Part shown: one piece after another, positions 45,619 to 55,216 of the stretch | How positions within the stretch are numbered: the first letter of the stretch is position 1 | How the letters are laid out: every line of letters starts with the position of its first letter | Origin: CAVZMO01 sp963776195 | GTDB lineage: Bacteria > Nitrospirota > Thermodesulfovibrionia > Thermodesulfovibrionales > SM23-35 | DNA: 64,000 bases | Direction of reading: 5' to 3' | NCBI GenBank assembly: GCA_963776195.1 | Contig: CAVZMO010000036.1 | Coordinates: forward strand, 1 to 64,000 | The notes under the pieces: model-generated | The model's database searches: none | What the model was told of the DNA's origin: nothing | Seen by the model: the letters and a program-made list of their open reading frames with translations, nothing else | Translations under genes and position numbers: made by a program

Positions 45619-46615
45619 ATGGGAATTAGCAGGAGAAATTTCTTTGGGCGGGTGGCTGCCATTACGGGAACTGCTGTACTCGGCAGAAGCACAACAGCCC
45701 ATGCGTCGAATACTGCAAATGAAAGAAACTGGAATCTGTGGTATAAGAAGCTGCCGCCTGTAAGTGAAGAGCGTTACGGCGTTCTGGTCGACACAACTGT
45801 CTGTATCGGATGCAGGAGATGCGAGTGGGCATGCAACGAGTGGAACAAAAATCCAAACCCGCCGATAGAAGAGTTTGAAGGTTCAGTAAACCGTAAGAAC
45901 TCTGTTTTCGATACGGTAAGAAGAATGCATGCGGCGAACTTTACAGTAGTAAACCGTTTCATCAGCCCTAAAGACGGAAAACCTATATATGTCAAAAGGC
46001 AGTGCATGCATTGCGAGGACCCGGGATGTCTGTCGTCGTGTTTTGTCGATGCTTACAGAAAGACAAAAATGGGGCCGGTTTTGTATGGCCAGGGTCTTTG
46101 CGTCGGATGCCGTTACTGTATGGTTGCCTGTCCTTTTGATGTTCCTGCTTATGAATACAATGAACCCCTTAATCCGCAGATTACCAAATGTACATTCTGT
46201 TTCGACAGAATCACCCAGGGCAGTGTGCCGGCGTGTGTTGAGATCTGCCCGGCCCAGGTGATGACATTCGGAAAAAGGAGCGATTTGATTAACCTTGCCC
46301 ATAAACGGATCATAGAGAATCCGGGCAAATATGTTGATCATGTCTATGGGGAGCAGGAAGTCGGCGGAACGAGCTGGATGTACCTGTCTTCTGTCCCGTT
46401 TGATCAAATAGGCTTTAAGAACAGACCTCGCGGAGACACCGATACCCAAACTCAGCAAGGCGTATCTCTTCGGGGTCAAGATGTTCGAAGTAGTCGGCGC
46501 ATGGCCATTGGTCTTCGGGGCCTATTATGCGATATCAAAGGCTCGTAAGAAAACAAAAGAGAGTCATGAAACATCCAATGAGAAGAAGGGAGAAGGCCAT
46601 GGCGAAAAACACTAA
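45619..46615 (+). CDS. HmcB/DsrO-like periplasmic ferredoxin subunit, set 2 (one frameshift)
   Basis: Twin-arginine-type signal (MGISRRNFFGRVAAITGTAVLG). Four cysteine clusters: CIGCRRCEWACN, CMHCEDPGCLSSCF, CVGCRYCMVACPF, CTFCFDR with CVEICP. One frame change near 46440 is needed to read the last part, PIPKLSKAYLFGVKMFEVVGAWPLVFGAYYAIS, a C-terminal helix, and a Lys/Glu/His-rich tail ending at TAA 46613-46615. The end overlaps the NrfD-like gene start by 17 bases. Wires the 16-haem cytochrome to the membrane subunit. Confidence 0.85.
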
Positions 46616-47815
46616 TTCCTGGGTGAGAGAAAAGATATTTCTTGGCATGTCCAATCGGGATTATATTATCAGTATTGCTACCCCCGGGAATTTCATTGCA
46701 GGGCTCATATCATGTTCTTTGCAGTTGGCGTAATGATTTGGCGTCTCTTTTTCGGACTCGGCGCAGCGACACATCTTTCGGATGAATATCCCTGGGGGTT
46801 ATGGATAGGATTTGATATTCTTGTTGGAATTGCCCTTGCCGCTCCGGGTCTTACCCTTGGAACAGCGGTTCATCTCTTTGGGATGAAGCAGTATCACCAT
46901 TTTGTCCGTCCAGCCATTCTTTCAAGCATGCTCGGTTACATTTTCGCCGTAATTGCGCTTCTCTTCGACCTCGGTCGTTATTATCGCATGCCCTACCTCT
47001 TGGATGGGTCATGGGGGTTTTCCTCTATCCTGTTCCTGATAGGCTGGCATTTCTTTCTTTATATCAATATTTGTCTCATCGAATGGAGCCCCGCCTTGTT
47101 TGAGTGGTTAAATATGAGGAAACTCCGTGAATTCTTCAATAAACTTGCTATCTGGGCGACTATTTTCGGGGTGATCATAGCCGGCGGCCATCAGTCTGCA
47201 CTCGGCGGTTTGTATCTTCTTGCTCCTGCAAACTCCATCCGCTCTGGTACTCGAAACTATTGCCTGTTTTTTTCCTTCTGTCGGCTATCTTTGCCGGCAT
47301 AGCCATGGTGATTGTTGAAAGCACGATTACCCATCGTGTTTTTAAAAGCCAGATTAAGGACTTTAGTCAGAGCTGAATTTGACAAGCTTACCATAGGCCT
47401 CGGTAAAGGTGCAGCGTCTGCCATGGTCATCTACCTTATACTGAAAATGCTCGGTATCGCCGATGCCGACAATTGGGAGTATCTAAACACCCCATACGGC
47501 TACTGGTTCTTGGTGGAACTCCTCGGCTTTGTCCTCTTGCCGGTTTTCCTCTTTACCTCTGCCGCCAGAAACGATAATGCCAAACTTGCCAGGATCGCGG
47601 GTTTCATAACCGTCTTCGGAGTTATATTAAACCGGCTGAATGTATCCGTAATTGCTTATAACTGGGATATTCCAGCTTCTATGAGGTATTATCCAAAATG
47701 GTCTGAGTATGCATTGTCCATCGGGGTTGTTACTATGCTGGTGCTTGCCTATCGATGGATTGTGAACCGGATGCCCATTATGCGGGAGCATCCTGATTAC
47801 GAGTCAGAACATTAA
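46599..47815 (+). CDS. HmcC/DsrP-like NrfD-family membrane subunit, set 2 (two frameshifts)
   Basis: About 405 residues. MAKNTNSWVREKIFLGMSNRDYIIS, then after a break near 46705 VGVMIWRLFFGLGAATHLSDEYPWGLWIGFDILVGIALAAPGLTLG, GGHQSALGGLYLLAPA, a second break near 47240, and PLWYSKLLPVFFLLSAIFAGIAMVIVEST to the end HPDYESEH. Ten or so membrane helices. Quinol-interacting NrfD family. Both breaks are single-base and the sequence is otherwise well conserved with the set 1 copy, which favours indel errors. Last gene of set 2. Confidence 0.85.
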
Positions 47816-48130
47816 AAGTTAACTTACCTTTGCAAAACCTGTGAGGCAGACGGCAGAAAAAACTCTACGAAGCGCCGTAATTTAATTATGGTACACATGA
47901 CTGCACTGTGAACTTCCGGTCCTGCGGACAAAGGCCGGCAGGCCAGATTTGAGCATATTAGGTGTTTCTGGCAGAGCTTTTCCATCACATCTGCATCAGG
48001 AATATAAAGCAGATTCTGCAACTGAGGGCTTCAGCAGGAGAAATTCTTCAAAAAGTTGTTCAGGGGGGATTTCCCCCTTGCACTATGATTTCTTCTTTGG
48101 TTCTGCTTCTTAGTTTCCGGCTTTTTTGCT

Positions 48131-48502
48131 TCAGGCCCTGCCGGCTTTAAGATCGACACTTTCAGCTATATTTTTACCGCCGACCCTTGTATACTTTGCA
48201 ACCACCTTATCACCCGTCTTTATATCAGCAAATGTCTTCTTCTCGTCCTTCTTAGAAATTTTTGTTCTATTATCAACAGTAACGACAGATTCTATGACCT
48301 TGTCTCCGCATCTCTTTGTTACGGTGATTGACATGGCACCGGCATTAATTGCCTTCACTTCACCGGTAATTTGCTGTGCTTTTGCTGCAACGGGCAGTGC
48401 AGAGGGAACCGGCTCTGTTTTTTTCTCTGCGTCTGCAAAGGCTATCGCCGTTACGGCAAATAGCAAGATTAAACATAATAGAAAAGTTTTAATATCCTTC
48501 AC
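48131..48502 (-). CDS. Secreted small beta-barrel protein (DUF5666-like)
   Basis: About 123 residues from GTG 48502, chosen because GGGAGGTGATCTCA lies just before it. A signal peptide (FLLCLILLFAVTAIAFADA) is followed by a Pro/Ala linker and an OB-like domain: ITGEVKAINAGAMSITVTKRCGDKVIESVVTVDNRTKISKKDEKKTFADIKTGDKVVAKY. This pattern is common in DUF5666-type periplasmic proteins. One cysteine (RCGDK). It follows the MerR gene after 18 bases on the same strand and may be its target. Function unknown. Confidence 0.72.
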   Translation of the reverse strand: MKDIKTFLLCLILLFAVTAIAFADAEKKTEPVPSALPVAAKAQQITGEVKAINAGAMSITVTKRCGDKVIESVVTVDNRTKISKKDEKKTFADIKTGDKVVAKYTRVGGKNIAESVDLKAGRA

Positions 48503-48520
48503 TGAGATCACCTCCCTTCA

Positions 48521-48937
48521 TTATTTTTTATTTTGCAACGTTATCTGCTCCTTAATATCTTCGTTTTTGGTAGAGAGGAAAATGATGCAATCTTTGCAGC
48601 TTTTGTTCGATTTATGACTGCATATGGTCTGTTGCAATTCCCAGCAGGGCTTTACCCTGTCCACATAGGCAAGACATTTTGCTTTTCTGTCTTCGGGACA
48701 GGCGGTTATCTCCCAACACGGAGCGTAATCCAGGAGCTTCTTTATCCCTTCAATACTGATTTTCTTAAAATGTATCAATTCTCTGAGACAAAGAAGCCAT
48801 CTGATATCATTTTCCGAGTAGAATCTGTTTTTATTTTTCCTTGACGGTTTAATTAAACCGTGTTTTTCATACAGGCGCAATGTCTGATTTGTCGTACCCA
48901 TCAATTCCGCTACAATCCCGATAGTGTAAAGAGGCAT
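48521..48937 (-). CDS. MerR-family regulator with Cys-rich C-terminus
   Basis: 138 residues from ATG 48937 (GAAAGGA before it; a longer upstream reading to 49054 lacks family sequence). The MerR helix-turn-helix is MPLYTIGIVAELMGTTNQTLRLYEKHGLIKPSRKNKNRFYSENDIRWLLCLREL. The C-terminal 55 residues hold eight cysteines: CWEITACPEDRKAKC, then CWELQQTICSHKSNKSCKDC. Such an arrangement can bind a metal or Fe-S cluster, so this is probably a redox- or metal-responsive switch. First gene of a two-gene unit. Confidence 0.85.
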   Translation of the reverse strand: MPLYTIGIVAELMGTTNQTLRLYEKHGLIKPSRKNKNRFYSENDIRWLLCLRELIHFKKISIEGIKKLLDYAPCWEITACPEDRKAKCLAYVDRVKPCWELQQTICSHKSNKSCKDCIIFLSTKNEDIKEQITLQNKK

Positions 48938-49224
48938 ATCCTTTCTCTCTTTTTCTTCAGTGAATTCTATTTCCCTTCTTTCTTTGCCATAAATGTATTT
49001 ACCCTCAAAATTGTTTCTATCTATATTAAAGTATTTTTTAAAGAGAAAATGCAACTAACATATAATATAATTAATTAAAGAATTCCTCGAAGTTCTGCTG
49101 CGGGCCGTTCACTTGGAAAAGTATCTTTTTTGGCAGGAAAGAACGTCTTATTGAAACTATGGACATCTCCGCCGCATTTTATGGTACAATTATTTAATTT
49201 TTTTTAAAGGAGCAATAAGGGTTT

Positions 49225-50958
49225 ATGAAGATTTCTGGAGCCGAGATATTGATTGAGAGTCTTTGAAGAGAGAAGGTGTGAAGCACATTTTCGGATATCC
49301 CGGAGGTGTGATTCTGAATATCTTCGATCTTCTTTATGATGACAAGGATATACAGTTGATCCTCACAAGGCATGAACAGGGAGCTGTTCATGCTGCCGAC
49401 GGTTATGCGCGTTCTACAGGGAAACCGGGTGTTGTCCTCGTAACTTCCGGCCCGGGGGCGACAAATACAGTTACGGGCATTGCGACAGCCTCTATGGATT
49501 CGATACCGCTTGTCGTATTTTCAGGACAGGTGCCGACCATGCTGATAGGGAATGATGCATTCCAGGAAGCCGATATTGTCGGCATTTCGAGACCCTGCAC
49601 GAAATATAATTATCTCGCAAAAGATGTGAGAGACCTTTCAAGGATTGTAAGAGAGGCGTTCCATATCGCAACGACAGGCCGTCCCGGCCCTGTGCTTATA
49701 GACCTTCCCAAGGATGTTACCTCAGCGAAGGCGGAATTTGTCTGGCCCGAGATAAAGATCAGAAGCTATAATCCGACATACGAAGGCAACAAATGGATGA
49801 TTAATCAGGCGGCGCAGTTAATCTCAAAGTCAAAGAAGGCCGTCATCGTCGCTGGCGGCGGCGTGATACTTTCAGGAGGCATCGAAGGAACTCAAGGAAC
49901 TTGCGGAGATTACGGATATCCCCGTTACTATGACCTTAATGGGACTCGGGTCTTTCCCCGGATCTCATACACTCTCCCTCGGCATGCCTGGTATGCACGG
50001 CACTTATTATGCAAACAAGGCCATACAGGATTCCGACCTGCTGATCGCGATAGGTATGCGGTTTGATGACAGGGTAACAGGAAAGCTCGATGCCTTTGCG
50101 CCGCATGCAAAGATAATCCATATCGATATCGATCCTACCTCGATAAGAAAGAACGTGCCTGTGGAGGTCCCTATCGTCGGTGATGTGAAAAAGGTCCTTA
50201 CGGTCCTGAACAAAGTTTTGAAGGAAGACATTAAGGAGCAATGGGAGGAAGTCCGCAAGGCATGGCTGAAGCAGATAGACGCATGGAAGAGGGAAAGACC
50301 GCTGACATATACATACAGTGATGAGGTGATAAAACCCCAGTTCGTTGTTGAAAAGATCTATGAACTTACAAAAGGAGATGCTATCATTTCGACCGAGGTC
50401 GGCCAGAACCAGATGTGGGCTGCGCAGTTTTACAAGTTTGACAAACCGAGGATGTGGCTGACATCAGGAGGACTCGGTACCATGGGATACGGTTTCCCTG
50501 CCGCAATCGGAGCACAGTTTGCGCATCCGAATAAACTGGTGATCGATATTGCAGGGGACGGCAGCATACAGATGAATATCCAGGAACTTGCAACAGCGGT
50601 CATTAACAAACTGCCCGTGAAGGTTGCTATTCTGAATAACCACTATCTCGGCATGGTAAGGCAATGGCAGGAACTCTTCTATAATGAAAGGTATTCGTAT
50701 ACCCATCTGGAGGTGGTCCCTGATTTTGTGAAGGTAGCAGAGGCATACGGGGCTGTCGGCCTCAGAGCGACGAAACCGAGCGAGGTTGAGCCGGTACTTA
50801 AAGAGGCGTTTAAGATAAAGAAAACCGTATTTATGGATTTCGTTGTATACTGGAAGGAGAAGGTCTACCCCATGGTGCCTGCGGGCGCGCCGATAGACCA
50901 GATGTTGTTTGAGGAAGTCAAGGAGAAGTCCGAAAAGAAGCTGAAGGCGGTGAAATAA
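49225..50958 (+). CDS. ilvB: Acetolactate synthase large subunit (two frameshifts)
   Basis: Thiamine-diphosphate enzyme that makes acetolactate, first step of valine/leucine/isoleucine synthesis. ATG 49225 (MKISGAEILIESL) has AAAGGAGCAATAAGG upstream. The frame breaks near 49261, resumes KREGVKHIFGYPGGVILNIFD, breaks again near 49883, and resumes TDIPVTMTLMGLGSFP to the end. Motifs: HEQGAVHAADGYARSTGKPGVV (catalytic Glu region), GDGSIQMNIQELATAVINKLPVKVAILNN (ThDP-binding GDG-N). 575 residues, normal length. The stop overlaps the ilvH start (TAATG). Both breaks are likely indel errors in an essential biosynthetic gene. Confidence 0.88.
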
Positions 50959-51446
50959 TGCGACACACGATTTCATTGCTCGTCGAGAACAAATTCGGGG
51001 TGCTTTCGAGGATTTCGGGTCTTTTCAGTGGAAGGGGCTATAACATCGAAAGCCTCTCCGTGGGCGAAACTATCGACCCGCTCATGTCAGCGATGACTAT
51101 CGTTACGAGCGGTGATGACCAGATCATAGAACAGATAACGAAACAGCTCAACAAGCTCATAGATGTTATTAAAGTGGTTGATATGACCGAACTCGACCAT
51201 GTCGAGAGAGAGATGGTCCTGATAAAGGTTGCCCCGAGACATGAGGACAAGGCAGAGGTTCTCAGACTTGCGGAGATATTCCGGGGAAGGGTTGTGGATT
51301 CCAGTCAGAGGACTTATACCATAGAGGTTACCGGTGATGAAAAGAAGATAGCCGCGATCATTGAACTTCTCAAACCCATGGGCATTAAAGAATTTGTCAG
51401 GACCGGTAAGATAGCTATTGCGAGAGAGGGTACGAAAAAAGCCTGA
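50958..51446 (+). CDS. ilvH: Acetolactate synthase small (regulatory) subunit
   Basis: 162 residues: MRHTISLLVENKFGVLSRISGLFSGRGYNIESLSVGETIDPLMSAMTIVT, an ACT domain, then DVIKVVDMTELDHVEREMVLIKVAP and a C-terminal second domain. It confers valine feedback control on the large subunit. Start overlaps the ilvB stop by one base. Intact. Confidence 0.92.
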   Translation: MRHTISLLVENKFGVLSRISGLFSGRGYNIESLSVGETIDPLMSAMTIVTSGDDQIIEQITKQLNKLIDVIKVVDMTELDHVEREMVLIKVAPRHEDKAEVLRLAEIFRGRVVDSSQRTYTIEVTGDEKKIAAIIELLKPMGIKEFVRTGKIAIAREGTKKA

Positions 51447-51647
51447 TCCTTCTCGGATGAAGTAATATACGCTTCGGTAGTGCAGACATGTATGATTCCC
51501 TTCGCTTGCCGCCTCCACGTAGAAATAAGTGTTTTGGGTGGTTTCAGGCATAGCTCACTACTCACAGAAGTCCTCACTACTTAGCATCCTTAGCATCCTG
51601 GTTATTCTGCGGAGTACAAGCGAAAATCGGCAAAACGTTTCAAATGT

Positions 51648-51667
51648 CAATAAGCAAGTCTGACCCC
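51648..51667 (-). repeat. Solo copy of the RAYT flank sequence
   Basis: Reading the minus strand gives GGGGTCAGACTTGCTTATTG, identical in 19 of 20 bases to GGGGTCAGACTTGTTTATTG at 57261-57280 in front of the RAYT transposase. Probably a footprint of an excised or decayed element. Confidence 0.6.
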
Positions 51668-52053
51668 AATCACTATACCCCATTATCTATTCTCTTGCAA
51701 CCTTTAATCGATTGACAAAATCAATGATAACTATTTATCTTAAAAAATATTCCAACATCTATGACATCCATATATAAAAGCTATCTTTAATAGATGATTG
51801 ATTGAAAATCGTACTAAATAGGAACAGGCCATTCAAAACCGGGATGTCTAATATCGCATTAAAAGTGTCCGGGGCGGCTGTTAGCATGTGCGGGGGGTCA
51901 GACTGCTCATATACTCCTGGTTATTCAGAGTCCGAGGGACAACAAAGAATTAAATTTTTTTAATACTTTGGTTCACTATGATTAAAACCTTTTATTCTAA
52001 AACTTCAAACCTTTTCTTGATTGAAAAGATTCCTTGATTAAGGGTACAATTAT

Positions 52054-52123
52054 TTATTCATCTTAGGTATATTACTTATTCATCTTATTTGTATTACATT
52101 ATGTATATTAGTTATCCATCTGA
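52054..52123 (+). repeat. Iteron-like direct repeats before the hydrogenase operon
   Basis: TTATTCATCTTA occurs exactly at 52054-52065 and 52076-52087, and as TTATCCATCTGA at 52112-52123. GTATATTA also occurs twice (52067-52074, 52103-52110). The first two copies are 22 bases apart, about two helical turns, as expected for a regulator binding on one face of DNA. Confidence 0.5.
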
Positions 52124-52197
52124 TCTATAGTACGAGTCTTCAATCGTAGCGGGTGGGCATGAAGCTCCGAATCTCCAAAGGAGGGAGGGGGAATCAA

Positions 52198-52350
52198 ATG
52201 AAGAAAAAAGCTGAAAACCTTTCTGACAATATCCAAACAGTCACCCCGAATGATATATATGCCTCTCCCGAACGAAGACTGTCCAGACAACTTCATGCAG
52301 CAGCGTTTGAAAGAGGGTTTTCAGTAATTCCAATGAAAGGAGGTGAGTAA
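52198..52350 (+). CDS. Possible 50-residue leader protein of the hydrogenase operon
   Basis: From ATG 52198, with AAAGGAGGGAGGGG upstream: MKKKAENLSDNIQTVTPNDI, then YASPERRLSRQLHAAAFERG and FSVIPMKGGE. Soluble, charged, no cysteine or signal peptide. An upstream in-frame ATG (52153) is also possible. No family recognised. The stop lies 76 bases before the tetrahaem cytochrome start, and the end (AAAGGAGGTGAGTAA) contains another ribosome-binding sequence. Plausible but unproven. Confidence 0.5.
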   Translation: MKKKAENLSDNIQTVTPNDIYASPERRLSRQLHAAAFERGFSVIPMKGGE

Positions 52351-52426
52351 AGAAATTCAGAACAAAATTTTTAGGAGAGGGTTTGTAATCACTTTGATTT
52401 GAAACGAAGGAATGGAGGTGAAAAAC

Positions 52427-53176
52427 ATGAAGAAAGTTTTGCTACTGATCGTTGCACTGACTTTAGTTTTGGGAGTTGCCACGCTGTGGGCGAGAGAGAG
52501 CGGCATGCCCGGTATCTCAGGTACACCCCATGATGTCAGGATAATCACCGGAGAAGAGGGTCTCGAACCGTGTGTTATGTGCCATACACCGCACTCAGGG
52601 ACAGGGCAGTATCCTCTGTGGAACAGGGACCAGGGTCCTCAGACCTATCAGATGTACAACAGCCCGAGCTTTGACATGAACGAGTTCAAGGCAGGTCCGC
52701 AGGAGCCGTCCTCACTCTGTCTGGTATGCCATAACGGCGTATTCAGCTCGCTGGTCAACTATCCGGGCCCGGGCTCACACCAGAACGAGAATTACGACTA
52801 TCAGATGAACCCGACGTTCTGGGCAATGCTCGATACGGACCTTACGAACGAGCATCCGCTGAGCTTTACTTACAACCCGGCGAAGGACAGCAACCAGGAT
52901 AACAACGGCTTCCCGGCACAAGCGCCGTGCCCGACTGCTCCGTGGAGGAACTGGATATACGGATCGGCCGGCAATTATCCGCTCTATGGCACCGGCACAA
53001 CAGCAGCGCCGACTACACAGTTCGAATGTGCGACATGTCATTCAGTCCATGACACGATTTCATATCCGGGCAAGCAGATGGTAGGCGGTAAATCGGTAGG
53101 CACACAGGTGTTCTTCCTGAGGGCAAATAATGCCAATTCGGCAATGTGCGCAGACTGCCATAGAAACAGGCTGTAG
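52427..53176 (+). CDS. Tetrahaem periplasmic cytochrome c
   Basis: 249 residues from ATG 52427 (GGAGGTGAAAAAC before it). Signal peptide MKKVLLLIVALTLVLGVATLWA. Four haem sites: CVMCHTPH, CLVCHNG, CATCHSVH and CADCHRN, spaced widely as in proteins of the doubled-CXXCH 'cytochrome c3 domain / paired CXXCH' type rather than small class III cytochromes. It directly precedes the hydrogenase subunit genes, so it is probably their electron acceptor. Intact. Confidence 0.86.
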   Translation: MKKVLLLIVALTLVLGVATLWARESGMPGISGTPHDVRIITGEEGLEPCVMCHTPHSGTGQYPLWNRDQGPQTYQMYNSPSFDMNEFKAGPQEPSSLCLVCHNGVFSSLVNYPGPGSHQNENYDYQMNPTFWAMLDTDLTNEHPLSFTYNPAKDSNQDNNGFPAQAPCPTAPWRNWIYGSAGNYPLYGTGTTAAPTTQFECATCHSVHDTISYPGKQMVGGKSVGTQVFFLRANNANSAMCADCHRNRL

Positions 53177-53188
53177 GAAAGGAACATC

Positions 53189-53392
53189 GTGAAGGAAGTA
53201 TTAACAAGGAGAGAACTTTTCACCGAATTGTTCTCTAAGAACACGATCAAACAGGTTGCCACAGCATGGCAAGGTTTTTCCGGACCGCTCCTGTCTCAGA
53301 AAGGCGGCGAGGAAAAGAAGAAGGAAAGTTTATTGGAAAAAGTCAACAGATTAAAAATGAATCGTATGATAAATAATAGAAAGGAGGGATAA
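53189..53392 (+). CDS. Small basic protein between cytochrome and hydrogenase genes
   Basis: 67 residues from GTG 53189 with AGGAAAGGAACATC upstream: MKEVLTRRELFTELFSKNTI, then KQVATAWQGFSGPLLSQKGG, then a Lys/Glu-rich tail ending RKEG. The RRELF start resembles a short N-terminal hook, but no hydrophobic signal follows. No cysteines. Translationally close to both neighbours (12 and 5 bases). Role unknown; possibly a hydrogenase-specific accessory or chaperone. Confidence 0.6.
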   Translation: MKEVLTRRELFTELFSKNTIKQVATAWQGFSGPLLSQKGGEEKKKESLLEKVNRLKMNRMINNRKEG

Positions 53393-53397
53393 GAAAT

Positions 53398-55197
53398 ATG
53401 GTACGAATCACTCGTAGAGATTTTCTGAAGTACTGCGCCATATCAGCGGGTGCGCTCGGACTTTCGGCCTCGACTCTGATGAGAATCGAAAACGTCCTTG
53501 CAAAGACCGATAACGGCGCTCCGGCTGTAGTCTGGATTGCAGGCGCTGCATGCACAGGCTGCACAATGTCGATGATCAACGAAATATTCTACACCTCAAT
53601 CGACAACGTACTCCTGGACCAGATAGACCTCAAATTCATCGACACGTTACAGGCGGCTGCCGGCTCTTATGTGAATACATCTCAGTGGGGCGGCGCGAAT
53701 TCACTCGCTGCTGCACAAGCAGTTTACGCTGCAGCTGACCGAGCTCCCAAGCCGACTCCTTTTGTGCTCGTTGTTGAAGGCGCTATACCAACAGCTACAC
53801 CTCCGGGAAGCACCGTAGCCGGAGATTACTGCCGCATCGGAAGTCTGGCCACTGTAGGCGGCTCGGAGACCATGTTAGCAAATGTAACAGCGTTCGCTAG
53901 CATGCAGCTTACTGCCATTCTTTCTGTCGGCACATGCTCATCCTTTGGAGGAATTCCCGGAGCGCTGGGCAATGTCACAGGCGCGAAAGGTGTTGCCTTC
54001 ACAGGCACCAAAATGGGAGGCGCTGTAATCGGCAATGGTGATAACATGGTCATGGATGTCTCAGTTAAGGCAGATGGCAGTGGATATAATGTTGCTAATC
54101 GTATTTAGCTGGTCCTACTGTCAACTTTGATTGGAGGATGCGGAGGCTCAGGCGCAATCGCCTCACCAGTGATGGAACTTGGCGTAACCAGCATCTCAAT
54201 TGCGCCACTGTCTACCCCGTCATATTTGCACCTGGAACTACAGTACGTCCCAATGTCGAGATCTGGGATAGTCCGTCAGGACCAGGAACATTTGGGCTGA
54301 GCTACAGGCAGGCACTGCAATGGCGATAATAAGCGATGGCTCCGCTCGATTTGGAGGTGCGGCTGCCGGTACACTCATGGGCATCGACATGACATACAAG
54401 GGCACTGGATATAATACTACTGGTCTCCGACTGTCAAAGTCTATGACATATCGAACCCAGCGATTCTCGCCCCCGGTACCGATATCACGGCGACCATAGT
54501 CCCTACGGCAGTGGTAAGCGGCTATGTTGCAGACTTCAGTGGTGTTACCGCAGTGGCACTGGATATACTTCTGCTCCTGCTGTCGAGCTCATCAGGCGGC
54601 GCCGGCACAGGCGCTGAGGCTGCGGCAGTAATGGACTTTGGTGGAACTTTAGACAGCGTAAAATTCAGGACAGGCCTTGCAACCAAACTCGTCAACATTT
54701 CGGGCTGCCCGCCTCATCCTGACTGGATAATCGGCACTCTCGCTTACATCCTCGACTACCTGCCGGCCGTCCTTCAAGGTAACGCCACCTTAGCCCAGTT
54801 GATTCCGACTCTCAACAGAAACTATCAGCCGATTGATTTTGGTTACGCAAGTTATCAGTGTAACGCAGGACCGTGTCCGTGGAGATACAACAACACGGAT
54901 CAGATCGGCACAACCGGCAGGACTCAAGGGGCTCTGGAGACCAACTACAGGTATCCTGTCCCCGGAAACAGCAGGGCCCTCGGTATCAACAAGTGGCAGC
55001 AAGATGACCTTGGATGCCTTGGAATTCTCGGCTGCAAGGGCAGAAAGACAAAAGCAGACTGCTCCGCCAGAAGGTGGAACGCGGACGGCGCAGAGCAGTT
55101 TGGTGTTAACTGGTGTGTAGGTAGCAGAGGCGGCTGTCACGGCTGCACAGAGCCTACATTCCCCGACAAAGTCGGCAAATTCTTCACATTTGCATAG
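53398..55197 (+). CDS. [NiFe] hydrogenase small subunit with an inserted repeat domain (frameshifted in the insert)
   Basis: A twin-arginine signal (MVRITRRDFLKYCAISAGALGL) exports the dimer. Proximal cluster ligands lie in AACTGC and VGTCSSFGGIPGA; NISGCPPHPDWI follows later. The distal and medial cluster region is LGCLGILGCKGRKTKADCSARRWN and WCVGSRGGCHGCTEPTFP. Between TGAKGVAF (residue about 205) and KLVNISGCPP lies an extra region of some 200 residues with motifs such as GSGYN and TVKVYDISNPAILAPGT, resembling GxGYxxxPTV repeats. Frame changes (near 54105, 54125-54330, 54430) all fall in this insert and cancel out. No C-terminal anchor helix, so the enzyme is soluble periplasmic. Confidence 0.83.
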
Positions 55198-55216
55198 AAA
55201 GGAGGTGTAAAGAAAT

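Larger units (their letters stand above)
51447..52197. other. 750-base gap with repeats upstream of the hydrogenase operon
   Basis: No gene recognised. Contains a solo RAYT-end-like sequence (51648-51667), a related GGGGTCAGACTGC at 51892-51904, and AT-rich iteron-like repeats (52054-52123). The last 150 bases probably hold the hydrogenase operon promoter. Confidence 0.5.
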
